In this document: positions 43,815 through 51,254 of the stretch, one piece after another
Position numbering within the stretch: position 1 is the stretch's first letter
Layout: the number at the start of each line of letters is the position of its first letter
Assembly (NCBI GenBank): GCA_023653095.1
Contig: JAMNXP010000001.1
Coordinates: 450,853 to 514,852, forward strand
Source of the DNA: Bacteroidia bacterium
Lineage (GTDB): Bacteria > Bacteroidota > Bacteroidia > NS11-12g > UBA955
Length of the DNA: 64,000 nt
Direction: 5' to 3'
Made by a program: the position numbers and the translations under genes
The notes under the pieces: generated by a model
Databases searched by the model: none
Seen by the model: only the letters and a program-made list of their open reading frames with translations
Told to the model about the DNA's origin: nothing

Positions 43815-44639
43815 ATGAGAATTGTACCGTGGCTGATTATTGATTCAAAACACCCTTTTTACAAAAGCGGTAAAATGGAGTTTTTGGAAATCTTCCCCAG
43901 CAATTCTTCTCGTGAATGGCTAACAAATCACCGGAATTTCTTTAAATCTGTTGAAGGAAAATTCATCATTTCATGCAGAACCGCAGATCAAATCAATCCC
44001 GAGATTGAATCGCATGAACAACCTTTATCCCTTCATTTTTATCTAGGCACAAAAGACCTCAATTTTAGTTCATTTACAGATTGCTCTGATAAGCCTTTAC
44101 ATTCGCATTCGCTGAATTTAGACATTGATATTCAATCAGATGAAGACAATTATAAAGAGATCAACATTAAAGATGCAAACGTTATTGAAGGGGTAAAACC
44201 TATTTCACTTCCGTCGGGTTATTTTAAAATCGGTGAATTAAAAATTAATGTTCATTCAATTACAAAATTTATAAAAAACAATATTTCAAAGGGTCCCACA
44301 AATATTTTCATAAATGCACATGTAAAATCTTATCAACTCGTTTACGCAATTGACAAGTCTGGAAATCCCGAATTGATGCCAACTGAGATAGTTGAAGAAT
44401 CCGGAATTACGACCTTCAACCAAATTGAAGTGGATAACTCAAGTCATACATTTTTCGCTTCTCAGAATGAAATTGGTATCGATAAATTAAGCCTTCTAGA
44501 GTGTGTACCCTACAGACTACAAGGCAACAATACCAAAATAAAACTCAAGTGCAAGGTCCCCAGATTTGGGATTTTAAACATTTCGAAATCCCCAAGTTAT
44601 CCACATTCACCCATTTTGCTTCAAGAAATAAAATATTAA
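43815..44639 (+). CDS. Unknown protein encoded between tail terminator and sheath
   Basis: Seen: 274 aa, mixed beta-rich, no signal peptide, no TM segment, no motif recognised. Features: N-terminal MRIVPWLIIDSKHPFYKSG, an acidic middle (DIDIQSDEDNYKEINIKD), and a C-terminal half LECVPYRLQGNNTKIKLKC. It starts 5 bp after the Pvc16-like gene and ends 63 bp before the sheath, so it belongs to the operon. By position it could be a particle-end or sheath-associated component specific to this eCIS lineage. No function is claimed. Confidence 0.6.
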   Translation: MRIVPWLIIDSKHPFYKSGKMEFLEIFPSNSSREWLTNHRNFFKSVEGKFIISCRTADQINPEIESHEQPLSLHFYLGTKDLNFSSFTDCSDKPLHSHSLNLDIDIQSDEDNYKEINIKDANVIEGVKPISLPSGYFKIGELKINVHSITKFIKNNISKGPTNIFINAHVKSYQLVYAIDKSGNPELMPTEIVEESGITTFNQIEVDNSSHTFFASQNEIGIDKLSLLECVPYRLQGNNTKIKLKCKVPRFGILNISKSPSYPHSPILLQEIKY

Positions 44640-44644
44640 TTGTA

Positions 44645-44652
44645 TAGATTTG
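44645..44652 (+). promoter_or_regulatory. Candidate internal promoter and A-rich leader of the sheath gene
   Basis: TAGATTTG (44645-44652) matches TAnnTTTG exactly, with a TTTG at 44625-44628 at short 16-nt spacing. A 50-nt leader rich in A (runs of A at 44669-44695) follows. A-rich leaders favour translation in this phylum. The tube gene leader (46580-46610) has a similar A-rich make-up. This fits the need for many sheath and tube copies. Confidence 0.4.
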
Positions 44653-44702
44653 CGTTTTCAGTGCTTTAAAAAAAACAATAAAAACCTAACATTTTAAATA
44701 AT

Positions 44703-46571
44703 ATGGCGAATTACAAAACCCCTGGTGTTTACGTTGAAGAAATCTCCACGTTACCACCTTCAGTCGGACAAGTGCCTACTGCTGTACCTGCGTTTGTGGG
44801 GTACACAGCAAAGGCCATCAAAGGAGGAGCATCGATTCGTAATCAAGCGGTGCACATCTCTTCTATGCTTGATTACGTTGATCATTTTGGAGGTGGATAC
44901 GTACCATCCGAGATTAACGTTTCTTTAAACTCTTCCTTACAAGTTGAAGGAATTAAATTGGACAAATCTTTCTACTTGTACGATGCAATCAGAATGTTTT
45001 TCGCCAATGGTGGTGGAGAGTGTTATGTTGTAAGCGTTGGTGGTTACAATGACGATATTGAATTCGAAGCTTTACAAAATGGTATTGATGCTTGCAAACG
45101 CGAAAATCAACCTACTATTTTGGCTTGTCCTGATGCAGTGTTACTTAGCAAATCAGATCAGTGTTACAGCTTACAGCAACAAATGTTGATGCAGTGTGCT
45201 ATGATGCAAGATCGTGTAGCTGTGTTAGACGTTTACGAAGGTTATATCCACAGAAAAGATAAAGATGTTGTTTTGAACTTTAGAAATGGTGTAGGTGTGA
45301 ATAACTTGAAATACGGTGCTTCATACTACCCATGGGTTTACAACGCATTGCCTCACAAATACAATCACGAAACCATCAAAATCAAAGTTGGTGATGATGA
45401 TAAGCGTTTAGAAGAAATTTGTTCTCACCCTATTTCAGTGAAAAACTTGAATATGGCAGTATCAGATTACGCCAAAGTAAAAGGTTATTCTGACGAAAAA
45501 GATTACAAAACTGCGCTTACTGACATTTTAGACAACATCAACGGTGATGCTGCTGATTACAATGGTGGTGCAAGTTACTTGGCTGGTGAATTGAAGGCAT
45601 TGTACGATTTCGCTACTAGTTTCTTCAACAGCGCTGCTGTTGCAAACGAAATGAGTGTGAAAGTTAATGCTAGCTCCAAGTTTGCTGGATTATTGAAAGA
45701 ATTCGCAAGCTTCGATGCAGCTGCAGGTTCAGGTGCATTTGATGCTGGTGCTTACCCTACTCTTGATTTGGGTGATGCTTCTCCAAACGCTGCCATTGCT
45801 GGTGCTGAGCAAGAGGAAATGAAGAATAAGTTGATGAAAGATATGCTTTACAAGTTGGGTGTTGATTTGAGAAACATCATGGATAGCATTTTGGAAGATG
45901 CAGAATCTATCAAAATCAACTTGGGCAAAATCGCATTTGACTACAACCCATTGTTGCAAAACATTGTTAATGAAATCTACAAAGAATTGTCAAAAATCCC
46001 ACCATCAGGTGCAGTTTGTGGTGTGTATGCCATGGTAGATAACCAACGCGGTGTTTGGAAAGCTCCGGCAAACGTAAGTCTTGCAACTGTTTCTAAGCCT
46101 ATCGTGAAAATTGATGACGCTCAACAAGAAGATTTGAACGTTGACGTAATTGGCGGTAAATCTGTAAACGCTATCAGAAGCTTTACTGGTAAAGGTACTC
46201 TAGTATGGGGTGCTCGTACTTTAGCAGGTAACGATAACGAATGGAGATACATTTCAGTTCGTCGTTTCTTCAACATGGTTGAGGAAAGCATCAGAAACGC
46301 AACAGGTTGGGCAGTATTTGAACCCAATGATGCTTCTACTTGGATCAGAGTTAAGGCAATGATTGAAAACTATTTAACCAATTTGTGGAAAGCGGGTGCT
46401 ATGGCAGGTGCTTCTTCAGATCAGGCTTTCTTTGTGAATATTGGAATGGGAACAACCATGTCTCAAGTTGATATTCTTGAAGGAAGAATGAACGTTGAAA
46501 TTGGTATGGCTGTAGTTCGTCCTGCTGAATTCATTGTGTTGAAATTCTCTCACAAAATGCAAGAGTCTTAA
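44703..46571 (+). CDS. eCIS contractile tail sheath protein
   Basis: Seen: 622 aa. N-terminus ANYKTPGVYVEEISTLPPS and AVPAFVGYTAKA are typical of phage and eCIS sheaths. The C-terminal core starts near residue 432: IPPSGAVCGVYAMVDNQRGV, then WKAPAN, LVWGARTLAGND, RRFFNMVEESI and FEPNDASTWIRVKAMIENYL. Between them lies an Ala-rich helical insertion, about residues 255-425. Known: polymerises around the tube and contracts to drive it. Only one sheath gene is seen, whereas Pvc and Afp particles have several, so this particle may use a single sheath type. Confidence 0.95.
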   Translation: MANYKTPGVYVEEISTLPPSVGQVPTAVPAFVGYTAKAIKGGASIRNQAVHISSMLDYVDHFGGGYVPSEINVSLNSSLQVEGIKLDKSFYLYDAIRMFFANGGGECYVVSVGGYNDDIEFEALQNGIDACKRENQPTILACPDAVLLSKSDQCYSLQQQMLMQCAMMQDRVAVLDVYEGYIHRKDKDVVLNFRNGVGVNNLKYGASYYPWVYNALPHKYNHETIKIKVGDDDKRLEEICSHPISVKNLNMAVSDYAKVKGYSDEKDYKTALTDILDNINGDAADYNGGASYLAGELKALYDFATSFFNSAAVANEMSVKVNASSKFAGLLKEFASFDAAAGSGAFDAGAYPTLDLGDASPNAAIAGAEQEEMKNKLMKDMLYKLGVDLRNIMDSILEDAESIKINLGKIAFDYNPLLQNIVNEIYKELSKIPPSGAVCGVYAMVDNQRGVWKAPANVSLATVSKPIVKIDDAQQEDLNVDVIGGKSVNAIRSFTGKGTLVWGARTLAGNDNEWRYISVRRFFNMVEESIRNATGWAVFEPNDASTWIRVKAMIENYLTNLWKAGAMAGASSDQAFFVNIGMGTTMSQVDILEGRMNVEIGMAVVRPAEFIVLKFSHKMQES

Positions 46572-46610
46572 TTAAATCCTTTGTAAAACTAAAAATTTAA
46601 AAAATAAATC

Positions 46611-47042
46611 ATGGCAAATCCAGATTATCCACTACCAAGGTTTCACTTCCGTGTTACCTTTGACAGCACTGTAATCAATTGCAGCGAAGTAACCGGATTG
46701 AATACCGAACTAGACGTGATAGAATATCGCGATGGTGCAAGTGTTGAATTTAGCACTCAAAAAATGTCAGGACTTAGAAAGTTTGGTGATATTGTAATCA
46801 AAAAAGGTGTTTTCCAAGATCACGTTGAATATTGGGATTGGTACAATGCAGTTCAAATGAACAACCCTGTTCGTAAAACTGTTACCATCGAACTTCTCGA
46901 TGAAACCCACTCTCCTATTATGACTTGGGCTTTGACCAATGCTTGGCCAAAGAAAGTGGAAAACCCAGACTTGAAGTCTGATGCAAGTGAAGTAGCGGTT
47001 GAAACCATCACCCTAGTTCACGAAGGTTTGAGTTTAGCTTAA
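46611..47042 (+). CDS. eCIS inner tube protein (gp19/Pvc1-like)
   Basis: Seen: 143 aa, T4 gp19 tube family: YPLPRFHFRVTFDSTVINC, SEVTGLNTELDVIEYRDGAS, KKGVFQDHVEYWDWY and MTWALTNAWPKKVENPDLKS. Normal length. Known: hexameric rings stack to form the tube that is driven out by the sheath. An A-rich leader lies between the sheath stop and this start. The next gene is a longer tube-fold protein. Firm call. Confidence 0.95.
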   Translation: MANPDYPLPRFHFRVTFDSTVINCSEVTGLNTELDVIEYRDGASVEFSTQKMSGLRKFGDIVIKKGVFQDHVEYWDWYNAVQMNNPVRKTVTIELLDETHSPIMTWALTNAWPKKVENPDLKSDASEVAVETITLVHEGLSLA

Positions 47043-47064
47043 TTTTCATTGATCTAATTCAATA

Positions 47065-47802
47065 ATGTTTCAAAGTCTACCGGTAAATGCGTTTCATTTT
47101 AAGGTAGACTTTATCTTTCCCTTGCCGTCAAAATCCCTCGATGCCCGATTTGAAAGCATCGAGGGAATAGGCAAGTCAATTGTCGCAAAGAAACCAACCG
47201 ATGCAAAAGGGGCTGAAAACACCGTTGCATTGAGTTCTGCAGTTGAACTGCAAAAGGGTGAATTGACCCTGAAAAGAGGGTTAATTCCAGGATCATATTT
47301 GATCGATTGGTTCGAAATGAACATCACCCTCAAAAAACGCATTCCCATACCCATTGTGGTGAGTGCTTTAGACGCTAATCATACTCCCATTTATTCTTGG
47401 TTTTTTTATAACGCCTACCCTATCAGATGGGAAACAGGTGGATTTAATGCCATGTCAGGTAAATACATTACTGAGACCATTGTCATTCAATATGATTGGT
47501 ACAAACAAGTGAATATGCAAACGGGCATATTTAGCGCAGTGGCAAGTGCTGCATTAGGTGCAACCAACTATGTGGCAGATGCTGGATCTAAAGTAACCCA
47601 AGCAGGTGCTCAAGTGGCCAAAAGTGCTGTTGATGGAGCTACTTCTATTGCTAAAACAGCTGTCGCCCCAGCTACAAATGCCATTAAAAAAGGAGTAGAT
47701 ACCGCAACCGATGCAATTCAAGATGGCGCAAATATTGCTTCGAAAAAAATTGAAGAAGGTGTAAAAAATACAAATGATGCCATAGAAGAAGCTTACGAAT
47801 AA
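47065..47802 (+). CDS. Second tube-fold protein (Pvc5-like) with alanine-rich helical tail
   Basis: Seen: 245 aa. Residues 1-150 are a gp19-like tube fold (NAFHFKVDFIFPLPSKS, RFESIEGIGKSI, LKRGLIPGSYLIDWFEM, SWFFYNAYPIRWETGG). Residues about 155-245 form an added tail of amphipathic Ala/Thr/Asp/Lys repeats (AGSKVTQAGAQVAKSAVDGA, TDAIQDGANIASKKIEEGV) of LEA or apolipoprotein style. Known: Pvc5-like proteins join baseplate hub and tube. The tail is not expected in the minimal family and could line the tube lumen or bind cargo. 22 bp after the tube gene. Confidence 0.85.
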   Translation: MFQSLPVNAFHFKVDFIFPLPSKSLDARFESIEGIGKSIVAKKPTDAKGAENTVALSSAVELQKGELTLKRGLIPGSYLIDWFEMNITLKKRIPIPIVVSALDANHTPIYSWFFYNAYPIRWETGGFNAMSGKYITETIVIQYDWYKQVNMQTGIFSAVASAALGATNYVADAGSKVTQAGAQVAKSAVDGATSIAKTAVAPATNAIKKGVDTATDAIQDGANIASKKIEEGVKNTNDAIEEAYE

Positions 47803-47808
47803 TATTTT

Positions 47809-47994
47809 ATGACAGAAATTAAAAAATTGGTTATAAAGGCATCCATTAGATCATCCACAGAAGTTGATCAAACGGGTAATAAACAAATTACTCAGGAACA
47901 ATTATTAGCTGCTCTTGAAGAATTAAAGTTCCAAATGAGCAGTGACATAGACAAACGGATAAACAGTGTATTATCCAAGAAAATGAAAAAGTAA
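47809..47994 (+). CDS. Small DUF5908-type eCIS protein (Pvc6-like)
   Basis: Seen: 61 aa: EIKKLVIKASIRSST near the start, then a helix LLAALEELKFQMSSDID and a Lys-rich end. Size, position between the Pvc5-like and LysM genes, and the E(I/L)(K/R)(K/E)L(V/I)I(K/R) start fit the DUF5908 family, which is constant at this place in Bacteroidetes eCIS loci. Role unknown. 6 bp after the previous gene. Confidence 0.75.
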   Translation: MTEIKKLVIKASIRSSTEVDQTGNKQITQEQLLAALEELKFQMSSDIDKRINSVLSKKMKK

Positions 47995-47999
47995 CTTTG
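47992..47999 (+). promoter_or_regulatory. Candidate internal promoter box before the LysM hub gene
   Basis: TAACTTTG (47992-47999) matches TAnnTTTG exactly, overlaps the stop of the DUF5908-type gene and ends 4 nt before the ATG at 48004. It would give a leaderless transcript starting the baseplate half of the operon. Confidence 0.35.
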
Positions 48000-48003
48000 T
48001 GGT

Positions 48004-48750
48004 ATGCTTCCAGGATTAAGCACCTTCAATAGTTTCCAAATAACTGCCTACAAAGACGTAGATTGTACATCTTCCGTTTTCCCAAAAGCAAAAGGTATGA
48101 TTGCCTTTGATTTTATGAAAATGATGTACAAGTTCTCGTTCAATCCTAATTCCCTTGAAATCAAATCTTCCAATCAATTTAACCTTCTGCAACCTACCGG
48201 TTACAGCGGAATAAATCCGAAATTTATCGCTCAAAAACCCAAAATCCTTTCGGTTGAATTGGTTATTGATCCAGGTGCGGAACCTAATTTCATGTATTCT
48301 CTCTCTACCGGATTGCCGGCTAGAGAATCGTTGCTTTCTCTCGGTGATAGAATTCAAATATTTGAAGATTTAGTTGGCTATGAATCTACAACCCATAGAC
48401 CCCATTATTTACTTTTGAGTTGGGGAGATACCATCAACATGAAAACGACTATCAAAGAATATAAAATAATTTATGGTCGATTTGATGAGAATGGAAAACC
48501 AACTCGTGCCCACATTCAAGCAGATTTTTTAGAAGTGATTTCTGCAAAGGCCATGCTCACAAAGCAAGGCAGGCAATCGCCTGACGTCAGCCATATGGTT
48601 GAAGTCATGGAAGGCGATACTCTTCCGAGTTTATGCAAGAGAATTTACGACAACCCAAATTATTACGTCGAAATCGCAAAAATCAATCAATTAAAATCGG
48701 TTAGAAACCTTAAAGTGGGGCAAAAATTGTATTTTCCTCCTTTGAAATAA
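48004..48750 (+). CDS. LysM-domain baseplate hub protein (Pvc7-like)
   Basis: Seen: 248 aa. The N-terminal 190 residues form a tail-hub domain (FDFMKMMYKFSFNPNSLEIK, KPKILSVELVIDPGAEPN, HYLLLSWGDTINMKTTIKEY) and the last 50 residues are LysM (MVEVMEGDTLPSLCKRIYDN to LKVGQKLYFPP). Known: Pvc7 and T4 gp53-like proteins use LysM to join wedge and hub. It lies 6 bp before the spike gene. Firm call. Confidence 0.92.
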   Translation: MLPGLSTFNSFQITAYKDVDCTSSVFPKAKGMIAFDFMKMMYKFSFNPNSLEIKSSNQFNLLQPTGYSGINPKFIAQKPKILSVELVIDPGAEPNFMYSLSTGLPARESLLSLGDRIQIFEDLVGYESTTHRPHYLLLSWGDTINMKTTIKEYKIIYGRFDENGKPTRAHIQADFLEVISAKAMLTKQGRQSPDVSHMVEVMEGDTLPSLCKRIYDNPNYYVEIAKINQLKSVRNLKVGQKLYFPPLK

Positions 48751-48756
48751 TGTACC

Positions 48757-50523
48757 ATGTTTGGAGCCACAGTAAAAGATCATGAAACCGCCTCGGTTGA
48801 ACTGAGCATCAAAGGTAAAGTTTCAACTTTATCCAATCATGTGGTGAAAGTTGAAGTTTCAAAGCAGACCAATAAAATTTCGAGAGCCCAAATTTGGATT
48901 CTTGACGGTGATGTTGCTCTTCAAAAATTTGAACTTTTTGAACAAAACTCTTTTGATATTGGAGATGATGTCATCATCAAAATTGGCGGAACTGTTACCG
49001 GACTTAAACAAGTTTTTAAAGGTATGGTTAGCGGTGTTGCCTCAGAAGTGGCCACTAACAACAGTTTCTTAGTGATTCATTGCGCTGATAAAGCTTTGGG
49101 AATGACTAAGGGTAGAAATACTAAGATCTTTCTAAAGAAAAAAGACGATGCCATCATTAAAACTTTAATTGGCAACACTTCCGGACTTACTCCTAAAGTA
49201 GATACTTGTTCCATTGAACACGAGAAAATGGTTCAATATGGAATCAACGATTGGGATTTTATGCTCATGAGAGCTGAAGCCAATGGATTTTTAGTTTTTA
49301 ATTCAGACGGCGAAGTTGCGGTAAAAAAACCGGTTTTGAGTGGCTCACCAACGGGTACGTATTCATACGGTAAGGAACTACTTACTTTCGAGAATCATTC
49401 TTCGGGTGAACCTGCTCTGACTGAGATCAATTTTACTCGATGGGATTATGACACCACAAATGTAAAGGCGGAGAAATCAGACACGACTACCAAATTATTA
49501 ACTCCAGATGGTGTCAAATTCGATAAATTAAAAGTGCTTGGCAAGCCTACGGCAAAAGTGGGTTTCTTTACTTCTGGTATTCACAAAGCCAATCAATTCA
49601 AAGAACTGCTCAATGGAAAGGTCATTCGTTCTTTATTGGCTTCTCAGAAGGGACAGGCCACCATTTTAGGTGATACCACGGTAGTATTGGGTGATATTTT
49701 TGAAATCAAAGGATTAGGGAAGCTTGGAGGAAAATTTCTCTGCTCGGGCATAGAACATACCATGGAAGATGGTCTATTTACCACTACCCTGTCTTTTGGA
49801 ATTGATGAATATTCTCATTGGGAAAGATTTCCTTCGTTGAACAACGATTTTGTGGCGTCTACCGTAGGAACCATTCATGGCATACATCTGGGCACAGTCA
49901 ATAAGTTGGATGGTGATCCTAACTCCCAAATGAGAATTCAGGTTAAATTACCTGTGTTTGGAACTGATGCTTTGGTCTGGGCAAGATTGACTTTTCCTGA
50001 CGCGGGCAAAGCTCGTGGAATGTTTTTTGTACCTGAAAAAAACGATGAAGTAGCTGTTTCGTTCATTGATGGCGACCCTAATCAACCCATTATTCTTGGT
50101 ACATTATATAACAAAAGTAATACGGCACCCTACACCATAGATGCAAAAAACAATAAGCGAGCTATTGTATCTAAAAATAAAGTAACCATAGAATTTGACG
50201 ACGAAAAAAAGAACTTGACGCTGAAAACGCCAGGTGGTAATTCCATTTTATTCGATGATGCAAAAGGAATTACCTTAAAAGATAAAAATGGAAACAGCAT
50301 AGAATTGGGAAGTGCAGGCATTTCCATAAAATCATCAAAGGAAGTTAAGGTTAGTGGTTTAAAAGGTATTGCATTAGCGGCCAGTGGTGGACCAGTGAAA
50401 ATTTCTGGTTTACAAGTTGAGGGCGAAGCTAAAACTACCTTGAAACTTGCGGGAAAAGCTACGGCCGAGGTAAGCGCATCAGGTATTTTAACTATTAAAG
50501 GTGCATTAGTAAAAATTAATTAA
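48757..50523 (+). CDS. VgrG-like central spike protein (Pvc8-like)
   Basis: Seen: 588 aa. gp27-like hub domains (1-370; WDFMLMRAEANGFLVF, GKLGGKFLCSGIEHTMEDG), a gp5 OB-fold (about 375-460; GIHLGTVNKLDGDPNSQMRI, WARLTFPDAGKARGMFF, GDPNQPIILGTLYN), then a triple-stranded beta-helix with repeats (NLTLKTPGGNSILFDDAKG, ITLKDKNGNSIELG) to the end. No C-terminal effector domain is fused. Known: forms the trimeric spike that carries the PAAR tip. 14 bp before the PAAR gene. Confidence 0.95.
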   Translation: MFGATVKDHETASVELSIKGKVSTLSNHVVKVEVSKQTNKISRAQIWILDGDVALQKFELFEQNSFDIGDDVIIKIGGTVTGLKQVFKGMVSGVASEVATNNSFLVIHCADKALGMTKGRNTKIFLKKKDDAIIKTLIGNTSGLTPKVDTCSIEHEKMVQYGINDWDFMLMRAEANGFLVFNSDGEVAVKKPVLSGSPTGTYSYGKELLTFENHSSGEPALTEINFTRWDYDTTNVKAEKSDTTTKLLTPDGVKFDKLKVLGKPTAKVGFFTSGIHKANQFKELLNGKVIRSLLASQKGQATILGDTTVVLGDIFEIKGLGKLGGKFLCSGIEHTMEDGLFTTTLSFGIDEYSHWERFPSLNNDFVASTVGTIHGIHLGTVNKLDGDPNSQMRIQVKLPVFGTDALVWARLTFPDAGKARGMFFVPEKNDEVAVSFIDGDPNQPIILGTLYNKSNTAPYTIDAKNNKRAIVSKNKVTIEFDDEKKNLTLKTPGGNSILFDDAKGITLKDKNGNSIELGSAGISIKSSKEVKVSGLKGIALAASGGPVKISGLQVEGEAKTTLKLAGKATAEVSASGILTIKGALVKIN

Positions 50524-50537
50524 TAAATTCGCTCATC

Positions 50538-50837
50538 ATGCCACCAGCAGCTAGAGTTACCGATATGCACACTTGCCCAATGCAAACACCTGGAATCGTA
50601 CCCATTCCTCATGTGGGTGGGCCTATTACTGGTCCAGGAGCCCCTACCGTTCTGATTGGAAATATGCCAGCGGCGGTTATGGGAGATATGTGCGTTTGTG
50701 TGGGTCCACCAGACAGCATCGTAAAAGGTTCTGCAACCGTTCTTATCTGTAATAAACCTGCAGCTCGAATGGGTGATACCACTGCACATGGTGGCTCACT
50801 TATGAGTATGTGTCCCACAGTGTTAATTGGAGGTTAA
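50538..50837 (+). CDS. PAAR-repeat spike tip protein (Pvc10-like)
   Basis: Seen: 99 aa: PPAARVTDMHTCPMQTPG, then repeated PTVLIGNMPAAVMGDMCVC, ATVLICNKPAARMGDTTAHG and CPTVLIGG. His and Cys at the metal-binding places (H12, C14, H79, C89 region) are present. Known: a sharp zinc-bound cone at the spike tip. No fused toxin domain. The stop overlaps the next start (TAATG), so it is coupled to the gp25-like gene. Confidence 0.95.
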   Translation: MPPAARVTDMHTCPMQTPGIVPIPHVGGPITGPGAPTVLIGNMPAAVMGDMCVCVGPPDSIVKGSATVLICNKPAARMGDTTAHGGSLMSMCPTVLIGG

Positions 50838-51250
50838 TGATGGAACAAGATGATTTGGCTTTCTTAGGAAAGGGACTTCAAATGCCCTTCCAGATAAATC
50901 CGTCCACCGGAAAAACAGAAATGATTAGTGGGGCTGAAAATATTGAAAAAAGCATCCATGTGATCATGTCAACAAAGCCTGGTGAGAGATTGTATCACCT
51001 TGATTTTGGAATAGATTTAACTCCCCTACTATTTGAACCCGCTGATGAAGCAACTTTAAAAGAAATTGAAACCAGAATCATTGATGGTTTAACTCAATTT
51101 CAACCTCAAATCATTCCGGAATCAGTAGAATTTAAAATAAATGCTTTGGAAGGTGTAGTTTTGATTGATGTTAAATTCACCATTCGAGCAACCAATACTC
51201 GCTCGAATTATGTTTATCCCTTCTATTTAAAGGAAGCTAATCAAGATTAA
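50837..51250 (+). CDS. gp25-like baseplate wedge protein (Pvc9-like)
   Basis: Seen: 137 aa from the ATG at 50837, which overlaps the PAAR stop by one base; a second ATG follows immediately at 50840. Features: LGKGLQMPFQINPSTGK, ENIEKSIHVIMSTKPGERLY then HLDFGIDLTPLLFEPA, the family-typical EPR-like motif (here KPGERL), and VLIDVKFTIRATNTRSN. Known: T4 gp25 family, forms the wedge core that starts sheath assembly. Normal length. Firm call. Confidence 0.95.
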   Translation: MMEQDDLAFLGKGLQMPFQINPSTGKTEMISGAENIEKSIHVIMSTKPGERLYHLDFGIDLTPLLFEPADEATLKEIETRIIDGLTQFQPQIIPESVEFKINALEGVVLIDVKFTIRATNTRSNYVYPFYLKEANQD

Positions 51251-51254
51251 TTCA

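Noticed and set aside
44703-50837. Type VI secretion system
   Set aside because: The sheath is a single long protein rather than a TssB/TssC pair, and there is no TssJLM or ClpV-type ATPase; the AAA+ proteins are of the Pvc15 kind.
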